Below, in pieces: positions 35,275 through 46,317 of a stretch of DNA of 64,000 bases. The position numbers and the translations under genes are program-made. Numbering within the stretch: position 1 is the first letter of the stretch; the number at the start of each line of letters is the position of its first letter. The notes beneath the pieces were generated by a model. That model was not told the DNA's origin, did not search any database, and saw only the letters and a list, made by a program, of their open reading frames with translations. The DNA is from Pogonophryne albipinna (Eukaryota; Chordata; Actinopteri; Perciformes; Artedidraconidae), in NCBI GenBank assembly GCA_028583405.1, contig CM053256.1, positions 23,471,325 through 23,535,324 of the forward strand. The letters are read 5' to 3'.

Positions 35275-35929
35275 TGGCAGAGTTAGGTTCAACATCGTCT
35301 ACTGGTGGCAAAAGAAATAATGTAACGGAGCAAATTAGGAACAAAAACAAAGTGGAAACTAGGAGAATTCAAACCAGAGTCAATATCGGAGTTGCTTTTC
35401 AACGATGGCGACTACTGATGGAACACACCTATGGGGGTTATTCCCTATCTTTATTCAAGAGCGTGGTATTTAAATTTGAGAGCATACTTTATGTATTTAT
35501 TTCCCTCAAACCCTGTCCTCGCACTCAAATAATGCCTGCTTGCACTTAGATTTGCTCTGCTTCTGCTCAAACTTTACGCTTGCACTCAGATATATTGCTG
35601 TTTACGGATTTTTTCTGCTCTCAAATTTATTCTGTGCGCGCTCGAAACTTTTGTGCAACAATCCTGTCAAAATCCCTCAACCAATAGGAGGCCAGGTGTC
35701 CTTGCGGGTGCGTTCGTTTTACTTATTACAGCGTCCCGTAAGGGCGGTTACTCTTTGGTTTGTCTTTGGTGCGATGACAGGGTTTGAGTGAAGGAAATCA
35801 ATAAAGTATGCTCTCAAATGTAAATACCACGCTCTTGAATAAAGATAGGGAATAACCCCCATACACACCGAGTTGAAATCTGACGCCGTGGTCGCTCTTT
35901 TTCTCTTGGACAGGTTTTGTATGGTTACA
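35275..35929 (+). pseudogene. transposon-encoded protein fragment split by a MITE
   Basis: ATG 35275 reads MAELGSTSSTGGKRNNVTEQ and later RVNIGVAFQRWRLLMEHT up to 35429. After the inserted MITE (35430-35862) and its repeated target site, the frame goes on at 35870 with ELKSDAVVALFLLD. The ...NIG.AF.RWR... and DA..A.FLLD pattern recalls the N-terminus of many predicted fish proteins that I associate with DNA transposons. That association is from memory and not certain. There is no catalytic domain in the window. Confidence 0.55.
35430..35862. mobile_element. 433-bp palindromic MITE nested in the TTAA element
   Basis: About 92-bp inverted arms (35430-35521 and 35771-35862) begin ATGGGGGTTATTCCC. 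They are flanked by the 7-bp repeat ACACACC (35423-35429 and 35863-35869), which is the likely target duplication. The interior is rich in CACTCAAAT/ATTTGAG-type motifs and has no coding capacity. Confidence 0.8.
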
Positions 35930-36129
35930 ATTCCCCTGAACTATATAGCCAACCTAAGTCATGTGCGCGTTCATGTGTGTTGGAGGAGGTGCTCTGTAAG
36001 GAAGTCTGAAGGAAGGGGCGGATTCTTTTCGGCTGTGTACTTTCAAATTTTAGTGCACTCGAGCCGGTTTCTGAAACTTACCTACCCCACCTTTAATAGT
36101 AACAATTATTGGTGTAATTTAGGACAGGG

Positions 36130-36490
36130 ATTTCTAAAATAGGTGTTTTCCATGGCACGAGGTCGACCGACTGGTCGAACCTCCTCTCAGGCACCGGAAA
36201 AAGCTCAAAAGGGTCGTCCTGTCCACGATCAAAAACAGGTAGGTGAAATAGTGAGAGGATCCACACGAGGTCGACCGTCTGGCCGAACCTCCTCTCAGGC
36301 ACCCAAAAAAAAAGGGGTTAACAGTTGGATGTTAACAGATGGATAAAGTCAGCCGTTAGCTGCTAGCCGTCAGCTGTCAGTCGTCGTTAGCTGCTAGCCG
36401 TTAGCTGTCGTCGTTAGCCGGTAGCTGTTAGCCGTTAGCCACGAGTCGTTGTCGACGGCCATTAGCTGTAAGCCATTAGCCGTTAGACAT
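36130..36490. repeat. two diverged tandem copies (about 110 bp) followed by GTTAGC-rich degenerate repeat
   Basis: CACGAGGTCGACCG...GAACCTCCTCTCAGGCAC occurs at about 36158 and 36266. From about 36350 to 36490 the DNA is a run of GTTAGC, GCTAGC and GTCAGCTGTC variants. Confidence 0.7.
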
Positions 36491-37050
36491 TGTCGTCGGC
36501 CCCGGAGCCTCTGCTAGGTGGCGTGCCTCTACCAGGAAAGGTGCCACTGCGTGTAGGGGCCAGCACCTCAGGGGTAAATCGCCGGGCGGCCAGGAAGAAC
36601 CGGTCAGCTCCTTCGGCTAAAGCGCGAGGCTCCACACTCGCATGTCCCGAAGAAACAGTCCCATGAACAAGAAGTCGGGTTCTTCCGTACCTAGTAGGTC
36701 GTGTATCGTCTCCATGTGGTCGGAAGGCTTGCTGTCTCCCAGTGCAGAAACAATGTGGAAATGGCGAGCGTCGTCCTCGGCCATTCTGCGGAGGGCGAAC
36801 CGAGCCATCAGTCCGTGTGCACGCTGCAGCCGCAGACGGAACCATGTTCGGTTCAGTCTCAGAAACTTCTGCGAGACTTATGTCAGGGACACCAATGTAG
36901 TGCCGAGAGAAGGGAGTCGGAGGTGGTGCAATGAAGGTACAAAGCTGGCTTTATTGAGCAGCAGAAATGCACATGTTGTTGGGTCGGAGCCCGGGAAGAG
37001 AAGAGAGAGAAAAAAGGAGGGCACACAGTAAGTACACAGGAGGTACCGTC
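36480..37050 (-). mobile_element. gypsy-type LTR retrotransposon remnant (partial LTR and gag), minus strand
   Basis: On the minus strand, an LTR-like segment containing AATAAA (about 36955-36948) ends in CTACA at 36896. It is followed by TTGGTGTCCCTGAC, a leader resembling the TTGGTGACCCC primer region of fish gypsy elements. A gag-like fragment follows from 36808: DDARHFHIVSALGDSKPSDH and EEPDFLFMGLFLRD, then, after a frameshift near 36640, ALAEGADRFFLAARRFTPEV. The rest of gag and all of pol are missing. The outer LTR boundary is not defined. Confidence 0.7.
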
Positions 37051-37099
37051 AACAAATGTGTCAGTGTGGAACAATACCCCCAACCTGTAGTTCCATGAG

Positions 37100-37858
37100 T
37101 GAATTATGTGTCAATCAGTGATTACTACAACAGTAAAAAACATTATAAAACATTTAGCAGCATCATAACAATTATTTGTATAGCCACACAATTTAGTTTG
37201 AACAGTATTTTCCATAACTAGTACATTGAAATTAACATGTACAAGTGGTGAAGATGTTTTTGATGTTAAGTGAAATACCTTCACTTTACTATTGCCATAT
37301 TGACATATCACAAAAGGTGTTTGCCTTTGGGGAAAAACATTTCTCCCCCTTTCTTGGTTTGGTTCCTTCCTTTGTGTTAAAATTATTGTAGAAGCCACAA
37401 GTACTAAGAGTGAGGGTTAGAACTAGTGTAGTTTAATTATAAAGACATCCACGGTATGGTAAAAATGTCTGTGATACTCCCGCAGACAATAACATGCACT
37501 GCAATTAAAGCTGAGTAAAAAAAAAAAAAAACTGCTTGTCTCTCCCTCCCTATTTCCTTTGCAAAATTACATTTATTCTTCATATCGTGATCGTGATTCA
37601 TTCTCTGCAAAGGGTACTGCAAGAAGCTTTCAGAAAATTCAAGTGATTCATTTCTTAACTTTGTTACAGAGGCTATTAAAGTCGAAACAATGAGATCCGC
37701 AGCCGGAGGCATCATGAGGATTGAATTGTCGTAAGAGGCAGTGGAGACAGACAGGTCCAACATTTAGGTTTATAACAATTTAAGATTACTTGAAGGAGGT
37801 GAAACTATAATTTAGTTCTGTGAAGGCTGAAAATGTCAATAGATAATGAAAAGTATCA
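37100..37858. other. intergenic DNA, no feature recognised
   Basis: AT-rich; no supported gene. Confidence 0.4.
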
Positions 37859-37866
37859 GTGTGCAC

Positions 37867-39240
37867 CAGTGACGTGCGGTGAGGTTCATGGCTGGTGAGG
37901 CACTGACTCTTTCAGAGTCAGATTTACAAATATTATATATTTTGACCTTAAAGGTGGCGGGGTAGGTAATTTTGGAGAAACCAGCTCGAGTGCGCTAGAA
38001 TTTGAAAATACACAGCCCCTCCTCCAACACACACGAACGCGCACATGACCAATGAGGGCACGAGATAAGTTTGTGCACAGATGGAAGGCTGACAGGCAGG
38101 TTATTTTAGCCGGGCCGGCTAAAATGAGTGGTCGTGCTTTTTACAGTACTACGGCTTCCACAGATGAAATGTTTTTATGTATTTTTTGTCAAAGCACTTA
38201 AGATATTCATTGCTATCGGGATGTTAAGAGCATTCCATGGAATATAACAAAAAGTGTATATCGTGCCGGTTTCTCAAACTTACCTACCCCACCTTTAATC
38301 TAAATATTCTGTTATTTTCAAAAGCTTTTTTAGTCTGATGCTTCGATTCATTTTAAACAGACCGTTCAACAAAAGGATAGCCTACCCAAAATCTAAATAT
38401 TGGATTGTTCTCTCTTAGTAAGATCCAATTTTCATTACAAATGTGGTCTTACCTTGACTTGAAGATGAAGTCCATGCTATCCTTCTGGACAACAATCTTT
38501 ATTACTTTTTTGTAAAAGTCCTCCTTATCTTCCTCTAGTTTCAAAAGCCTAGCTTGTTGTTTTCGTTTACCGTCTCTGCTTAGAATAACAGGAGCAACAA
38601 GAACCTGTGGGCTCACTTGCGCCCCCTGCAGTGCGGCAGAGGTTGTGGCTGCCTCCCCTGGTGCTTTTTTCATTGCCGTTGTATGATGAGACCAGCGAGC
38701 TTAAATATCATATATACGTGAAATAAGTTATTTAGAGACTATGGCTGGCGAGGATAAATGTAATAAAGGGATCTACAAACATTACATTGGTGACATACAG
38801 TGAGATGGTGCAGGCATGCGCTTAGGGCCCGCTTTCCAGCCAGTTTCTGTGGGGTGACGCATTCTGAGGTGAGGCAGAGCTCATCTGTGCCTCACCTCAC
38901 CACACAGTAACTGGCTTGAGCGCGCTCACAAAATAAGTGCCCGCGCTAAATTAGTGCCCGTGCTCCAGCAAGTTACTGTGGGCTTCTGTGAGGCAGAGCT
39001 CGTCCCTGCCTCACTTCTCAATCTCATTGCTCCCCGTAGTTGTAGCGGAGCTCGGCAAATTAGCCGATTTTTACTATAAAAAGCGATTGGAATCAAACAG
39101 AAATCACATTTACAACACAGATCAGTGGACACATTTTATTATTATTATTATTATTTGTATTATTATTTTTTTTTTCCGTTACATTGGAGAATGACAAGTG
39201 AGGCTCTGCCTCACCTGCCTCCCCTGACCGCACGTCGCTG
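37867..39240. mobile_element. non-autonomous hAT-like transposon with nested TTAA element
   Basis: The termini CAGTGACGTGCGGT and complementary ACCGCACGTCGCTG are flanked by a perfect 8-bp duplication GTGTGCAC (37859-37866 and 39241-39248). The interior has GTGAGGCAGAGCTC-type subterminal repeats. It contains the 343-bp TTAA copy (37952-38294) and an open frame of 74 codons (minus strand 38673-38449) that matches nothing I recognise. No transposase domain remains. Confidence 0.88.
37952..38294. mobile_element. 343-bp TTAA-flanked MITE, short form of the family at 34940-36092
   Basis: Termini AGGTGGCGGGGTAGG and CCTACCCCACCT are flanked by TTAA (37948-37951, 38295-38298). The centre contains GCCGGGCCGGC and the block CTACGGCTTCCACAGATGA, shared in inverted orientation with the longer copy. 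It lies inside the hAT-like element and is therefore younger than it. Confidence 0.88.
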
Positions 39241-39248
39241 GTGTGCAC

Positions 39249-40763
39249 AGCTCCAAATCTTTATAATGCATCAAGTGCATGATATTAGCAGGGATCAAAG
39301 ATACAAGACCCCGGCACTCGCAAATAAAGGGACTTCTTATTTATTTTGGGTTAGGGTTTTTAGATGAAGCGCTTTAGTTTTGCCCACAAACAATAAGGAG
39401 ACCCTTTATCTGTTTTGTTTCTTTGAAAATGTGTGAATACTGTATAAGCATTAGAGCATTTCCAAATGTGTTAGCTAATCCAAAGGACATCAACACAACA
39501 ATTTTAAAGGACTTTTTCCCATTTACCCTCAATGGTTTCTAGCTTTTTCATTAGTTTTGGTTTGATTTACCTAAGTTTTGAAATATCCATCATGACGCTC
39601 CCGTCGCACCACCCGTGAACAATTAAGATGAGAAATATGGAGAGAAGACAAGGAAATGCATGTGAAGACAATTATTGTATTTTTTTCTCCCCTTGAGATG
39701 TAGGTAGACATTTTAGCAAGAAAAGGAAGAGGCACTTTGACAAGAAAGTAGATGATGATGCACTCATCTTGTCAAAAACGTCCTCCCCTCCACCTGTCAC
39801 CTCTGCGGGATGGCGGGGGGCTTTGTTCTGTCTCAGCGACAAACCCTCCGCTGAATAAAGGCTTCTGTCTGATAGGACAGGCTGCCTAGGAGAACTGTGC
39901 GTGGAGGGAACTATAATTTAGGAGGACATCCAGGAACTCCTCAAAACATGAATGCCTCAGAGACTCACAATGCGCACAGTCCTGGAACCATTCAGAAAAC
40001 TGGACTCGGTCTCATCATCTAAAGATAGATTCATGGAAATATATTGGAACGGACAAAAGGCCTCTCTTTGGCAAGAGACAATGGGTAACACAGAAACTGG
40101 CGCGCATGCACATACAGAAACCGTGGAAACCGTTCCTAGGTTGGCCAGTAGGAATATGTCTTCGCTTTAGTTCCAGGTTTCCGCTTTTCTTGGGTCTATC
40201 ATGAGAAGGATGTGATGCCGTAGGGTTAAGGGGTCGGGTCTGCTACACAAACAGAAGGCCTCTTTATCCTGGAGCTACAATCAGATGAGACTCCTGGAGA
40301 ACAGAGAGGGGGAGGACAGGAGAGAAATGTGCTGAGCAATTTTGTGCCTTAGTCGCTTTTTCTCTCCCTGGCTACAGTTTCTTTTTGTGATCTACAAAAG
40401 CTGAGAAGATAAAGGATATTGTTTTATCCGTTTACATTTGAGAGAAAGAAAAGTTTGGCAATGTATTGTATTTAAACTAGCAGCAAAGCTAGCAGTTGTC
40501 TGGTTCAGATTCAATATCTAAGAAAAAAAGGGTTGTTATTAAATAGACCTAGCCTACATATATTAATAAAAAATAAATGTGGTGTTCCTGGATATAACTT
40601 ATCCAGTACTTTGGTTTATAACCAAATACCTGCGAAACAGGCATTTCTTTTAGTGTACGTTAGCACTGCTGAACATGAAAATATTATACGTACTTAAAAT
40701 GTACCTGGTAGTTTTCTTAATAGCTGGTTAGCGATCTGATGTTAGCATATAGCTTAATTTTGG
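39249..40763. other. intergenic DNA, no feature recognised
   Basis: Unique-looking sequence with short open frames only. I see no coding region that I would support. Confidence 0.4.
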
Positions 40764-42058
40764 GTCATTCCAGAATTGGAGGACAATTTAGACACCAACA
40801 TTTTTGAAAAATGAACCTTTTATTTTATTATTTTTCGTTATGTATTTAGGAAAAACAGATAATAAACCATCAAAAAAAGTGATTTGCCCAGCTAAGGCAT
40901 CAAATGTACACTTTGTATTAGATGTTTTATTTGTTGTGTGCCATGCTTTGTGCAACCCTGTTACAAATACTCATTAAGCAGAAAAAGTATTTTCAAAAGT
41001 ATTCTTCAATACATTCTTTATTATTAAGTAAAGAAAGTCACATTTACATTAAATACTCATGTAGTTTTTGGATAAAACTGGTTTAATTGTATTATTTTAA
41101 TAGAAAATGATATAGTAACAGGGTTGAAATTAGAGTAACAGGGTTGCGTAAGGTAACAGGGTTAAATGGCTACTACTATTACTTTTGATTGTAGATCATG
41201 ACATAAATGTGACAAACAAATGCTCAGGACAACAGAAATGTTGTTTGATAATATTTTATATATATTTTCCAATGAAGAATTAACCCTGTTACTCTAATTA
41301 TAGTAACAGGGTTCCAAGTAACAGGGTTGCAAATCAATGTTAATTTGAGCTTTTACCTCAGGAATGAATGCTAGCTGCACAATGTAATGCCATTGTCAAG
41401 GAATGGACACTTAGATATTGAACTAAAGAAAGATACATTTGAAATTAATTTGTTTTAGTCTCATAATGTGAATTAAAGGTTTGAGTTTGTACGAGTGCCA
41501 CACTCCTTCAAGAGTGACAAGATTGGAAATATATAAAAAATAAAAGAGAGGACTTACTTTTGGTCTACCCATGGTAGTAGCAGATGGCTTGCTGGTGTCC
41601 TTTCCACTGTGTCATGTGACAAATAGTTTTTTCACTTCCTCTGCCAAGCTAAAAAGGTTTCGGTAACAGGGTTGCACGCATGTTGTGGGACACACCTTCT
41701 GTGCAAAATTACTGTTATTTAAAATGTGTTTATGATTTAACAAATTGATTTTACCATTACAAGAGACATATATCAATAGAATAATACCAAAAAAGGTAAA
41801 TAAAAACCCTATTTTAAATGTTATATTTGACATGCAATTTGGTCACCAAGAAGCTGGGACAAGAGAAAAAGGCCATTTTAGGGGATGTTCGAGAGCTATT
41901 TGATATTTTAAATAATATTTTGAAACCACTTTTTCTACAACTCTATATGCAAGACAAGTATGTTTAACAACAACAAGTGCATGTTTTAGCTTTTTGGGCA
42001 TGGATTATTAGATTTTTTTATATGTGGGACATGAAATGTCCTCCAATTCTGGAATGAC
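40764..42058. mobile_element. 1.3-kb element with perfect 22-bp terminal inverted repeats and iterated GTAACAGGGTTG
   Basis: The ends 40764-40785 (starting GTCATTCCAGAATTGG) and 42037-42058 are exact complements over 22 bp. Eight copies of GTAACAGGGTT(G) in both orientations occur at about 40953, 41115, 41135, 41153, 41282, 41303, 41318 and 41663. No target duplication is obvious and no transposase is encoded, so the superfamily is unknown. The iterated 12-mer could be a binding site for the mobilising transposase. Confidence 0.65.
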
Positions 42059-43141
42059 AAGAACACTGTGTTGAAGTACAGCCGCAAAAAGCCATCAGCA
42101 TGGCTGCTAGAATCTTAGTGCATTCAGAACTACAACAATGCATATGTAATAGGTACATTCACATACAAATAAAGTAAAGATGTACATAGGGGTTAACCTG
42201 TTTTATAGAAATAAATTGAACAGCGACTTGAGTAGCACATGGTTGGTTCATCTCGCTAGCTTTAAGCTAACAACTGTTCTTTTGCTGTTTTGGACCGTTT
42301 AACACGGGAAAATAATCAGTATACTATCTTTGTTCACACTACAGTGATTTGATCTGAGCTGCTCAGTGCAGACAAAGTTTGCTGGAGGGGAGGTTGACAC
42401 ATGTGTCTAAAAGAGATGCCACTTGGCCATCATTCTTCTGTCCACCTCCAGTGTCCAAAAGGACAATTTCTGACAATGAAACCAGATATATGTAACCTCT
42501 CCCTTTACAATGGAAATCTACAGACAATACTAGCCTTTCAGCGGTAACGTCCCGAGTTGTATTCCGGCCTCAGGGCCTTTGTCGCATGTCATATCCCTCT
42601 TACGCTCAAATACATTTCTTAATTGTATTTTTATTTATGGTAAAATTCATTTTACTAACTTGAAGTGGGATATATTTTTTCTTATACCAAATGTTACTTT
42701 AAAGTTCACTCATGTCTTAATTAGCAATTGGTTTTCTTGTCTTCTACAAGTGATATCCATGCGGAACTGATGCAGGTCAAATTTTAATAAGCTGTTTCTC
42801 TTATATGTTTCTCATATCATTAGCGTAGTTCACAGCACATAGTTATAATCATCAAGTCTCCTGGGGCTGCGGATGAAGCAGCGTGTAAGTCAAAGTCATT
42901 GAAGAATCCACTTTTTTTTATAGATCGTTTTTACTTTGCTCTTCATTCTAGATCCAAAACGGCTACGGCCGTACCACAGCTGCACTGGGTGCACCATTGA
43001 GGCATGCAAGAGACATGACTCTGTGCAGATTGGATCATTTGTCTTAGCCATGAGTGCTGACAGATTGCCCTGTCTTTACCATCCCCCTTTCCGTCTCTTC
43101 CTGTTCCCAATTCTATCCATCCCTCATTTAAAACCTCCCTG

Positions 43142-43185
<44 letters not shown>

Positions 43186-45800
43186 CAGAGGATCTGTGGA
43201 TCTGTGGATCTGAGGATCTACGCAGTAGATCTCATCTCACTCACTTCTGAATGATCTATCTTTGCTAAATAATAAAAATATCTATATCTTAAGTCTTTCA
43301 TCAACCAGGCTACCTCTAGTAAAATATTTTTGTTTTACACTCAGCTTCTGTTAAAAGCATTTTGAGTCAAGTTTTTTATAGAAGGCAATCTCACACTCTG
43401 CCGCAGGAAGGCCGATTAACAGCTACAGGAAACTTAACTGCTTATTTTTACATAATAAAACCCGAACACAACTCCCCGACAGTGATGAAAAAGCTCCTTT
43501 GTTTCCAGACTCAGCAGTCGATTCATCTTCCTTGGTGCTGGAGGAGATGTCAAGCTGCAGCAGCCTTCTAACACCCCACATCCAGAAGGGCCTCCATCTC
43601 CTCTGTCAGCTGTCAGCTCAATACGTCTGCTGTCTGTCAGCGCAGCTTTCAACTCAGTCTGTCTGCCCAACTAATATTGCACTTCCCCCCCCCCCCCCCC
43701 CCCCCGCAAAGTTATAATTGAGCTTTTGCATCATGTTTGTGTATCCTGCAACCCAAACAGCAGAGATGTTGCTGATGCATTTGTCAAGTTTCATTCTCAC
43801 ACACTGTCTTCTCACGTTGGACCAGCCACTCATGACAGTACGTTTTCTGTTCATCACTAAGCTGTCATAATCATTATAAGTTCCAAAAGTGCTTCCTGGA
43901 TGGCTATTTTGAGTAGTTTTATTTGCCTTATGCTAGCTGAGGCAGCTGTGTCAATCTTCCCCTAAAGCAGGTGGACTTTCTGGCCTGCTCGAAGGCTTGG
44001 CAGGGGTTTACTCAAAGTTTGCCACTGCAGCTTGTTGAGACCACTGGAGAAACTAATGAGCCCCTGAAGGCCCCCGTGATATGCCCCATGGCCTTGTTAG
44101 AAAGCCAATATGGGAGAGAAAGGCTGAGCTGTGGGTGCTTGTTAAAGTTATGGGACGATTTGGGACGTTAGAGGGGAAGACAGAATGACGATAAAATTAA
44201 ATGTACAATATGTCATTTTCTGCCACTGCATCACTAGCCGATCATGAAGGTCTTGTATTTCTCCTGATAAGGATTGTTTCATTGTTCAGCATTCAGGATC
44301 TTTTTCCCAGGAGCCAAATTATGTGCAGGGGTCTAATGGCTAAGTTTGCTCAGCTTGTTTCTGAAAACTTAACATCCAAACTTCTGATTACTAAAACCCT
44401 TCTTCCCATCTCATCTAATAGAGTAAAACTGCTTGACGGTCATTTGTAACGATTGAAATGTGCATGTGCGGTAACTTTAACACCTATTCATTTCATACCT
44501 GACAACAATGGCTTGTACATAAACGTTTTATGATGGTTATTAAAACAGGGATATCTTAGAATGCAATATACATTCAATGAATATCAAATCAGCTTTTATT
44601 GGAGGTATTTGGCTTCTCAATTGCATAATAAAGACGCTAACGAGTACATTAAAAAGATAAATTGGAGGATCCAGATAGCAGGGTAAGGTCATGCAGTATT
44701 CTCAAATCAAGGAATACTGTATACCATTACACCTTTTCAACACTATGAAGACTTTAACAAATTACAAAGTTGACTTCCATACTATGTTTTTGTCTTTATT
44801 TTAACCGCCATAGCGACTCCGAAAAGAAGAAAAGAGCATAGTTTCTGTGATTCCTGTTTTTGCCGATTGACTCCAAGATTCTCAGGATAGATGACCCATT
44901 AGGATTGGGTGACTAAAACGGGAAGTCAATCTAATGCCTCATTTCCTCTCAGAGATGAGACAAGCTTTATGGCTTGACCTCTGCCAATAGGATCTCTTTC
45001 TTTCTACAGTGGCCACGGACAACGTTGTAATCTCACACATCGCTGTCTCGCTTAATCCGAAAATAATATCAAACACATTAGCATTGGCAAAGGCCTGGAA
45101 AATCCAATTTGAAATTCATACTGTGGCGCTCGTAGACCTGATCACTCCATATGCGTGATGTTATATGATGTTTTAATAGACATTTATCTCAAATGAGAAC
45201 AATATCATCGAGGAAGTGGAGAGTGGCAATTATTTTAGTACTAGTCCAAGTTCTTGTTTTTTCTCAGATTCTACTCCAGCCTTGCCAAGAAAACATATTG
45301 ACTCTCGGTTGAACTCTTTTTAATAACTTAAATATGTTTTCTTGATATATTTACCCGTTTTGGTACCCGTTTCATTTTTTACTGGGACCATCATTTTGTT
45401 CAAGATTGAAATACCTCAACAAGTATTGGATGGATGCCATGTTTATTTCAAATGGACATTCATGGTTCCAAAAAGATGACAATGGCTGATGTTTCCTACT
45501 GACCACTACGACGTTGACATTTAAATTCTGGGAAAAATGGATCCTCATTTATCAGATAGTGCAGATATTCTTGGTGCCACGAAGATGAATTATTGGTTAC
45601 CCAAATACGTTTAAACTAGTGCGACCAGCAGTTCAAAGTTTTCACCTATCTAGTAAAATATCAGATCTTCAAGATGGATGCATGGTTCCCAGATAGCGCA
45701 ATAGTTTCAGAGATCCCCAGACATTTTATCATACCATTTTTAGGTTCATATTTGTGGTTTTGTGAGAAATGTCATGCAACCTATTGTATTAGTTGCTGTG
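42059..45800. other. intergenic DNA with simple repeats
   Basis: Contains a (GCA)n run at 43144-43185 (about 13 units) and a 20-bp poly-C near 43686-43705. Otherwise there is no recognisable gene or element. Confidence 0.45.
43144..43185 (+). repeat. (CAG)n trinucleotide repeat
   Basis: About 13 uninterrupted CAG units after CCTCCCTGAAG. It is not part of any supported coding frame. Confidence 0.95.
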
Positions 45801-45810
45801 AAACAATAAT

Positions 45811-45965
45811 TGATTACATTACATTACATTGCATTTAGCTGACGCTTTTATCCAAAGCAACTTAAAATAAGTGCATTCGACCAAGAAGATACAAACTTGA
45901 AGAAAACAGAATCATATAAGTACATCAGGTTTCATAGAGCCAAAACATTTCAAGTGCTACTCAAC
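45811..45965 (+). repeat. dispersed teleost repeat fragment (CATTA repeats, then TTTAGCTGACGCTTTTATCC)
   Basis: ACATTACATTACATTGCATT followed by TTAGCTGACGCTTTTATCCA and AAAGCAACTTA is a block I recognise as very common in teleost genomes. The copy is short and has no clear ends. Confidence 0.55.
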
Positions 45966-46317
45966 TGGCAACTCAATTGATCTTGGTTTTGCTGTCGTTT
46001 TTATCTAATGCCACCATCGGGTCAACTTTTTTATTTACAAAGTGTTTTGGTTTATGACCAAATACAGGCCAAACAAAAAAATGTAGTAAGCAATGTAATC
46101 ATTATCATGCTATGACTTTCAAAGTGGCTGCAATTGGATATCCTTTCCCTTTTTTTCCTGTATATACATTTACGAAAGAAAAGCAAGCAGAACTGCCCTC
46201 CAACCATGGAAAAGTAATTACTAAGGCTGAATATGGATTAGACCTTTGTTTAGACTGATATTTTCTTAAGATAGTCGTCTGAAAAAGCGAATGTGCTGCA
46301 CAGTGTCAACAGAAAGC

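Larger units (their letters stand above)
34940..36092 (+). mobile_element. TTAA-flanked DNA element (AGGTGGGGTAGGTAAG family), long copy with nested MITE
   Basis: The terminal repeats (a variant of AGGTGGGGTAGGTAAGTTTG at the left, complement at the right) are flanked by TTAA at 34936-34939 and 36093-36096. The left third shares sequence with the right half of the 343-bp copy at 37952-38294, in inverted orientation. This copy also retains a coding stretch (35275-35429 continuing at 35870) that is interrupted by a palindromic MITE. TTAA duplications point to the piggyBac or Kolobok superfamilies; the short termini do not settle which. Confidence 0.85.

Noticed and set aside
36483..37031. Plus-strand open frames opposite the gypsy remnant
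   Set aside because: They are antisense to the gag-like fragment and have no family similarity.
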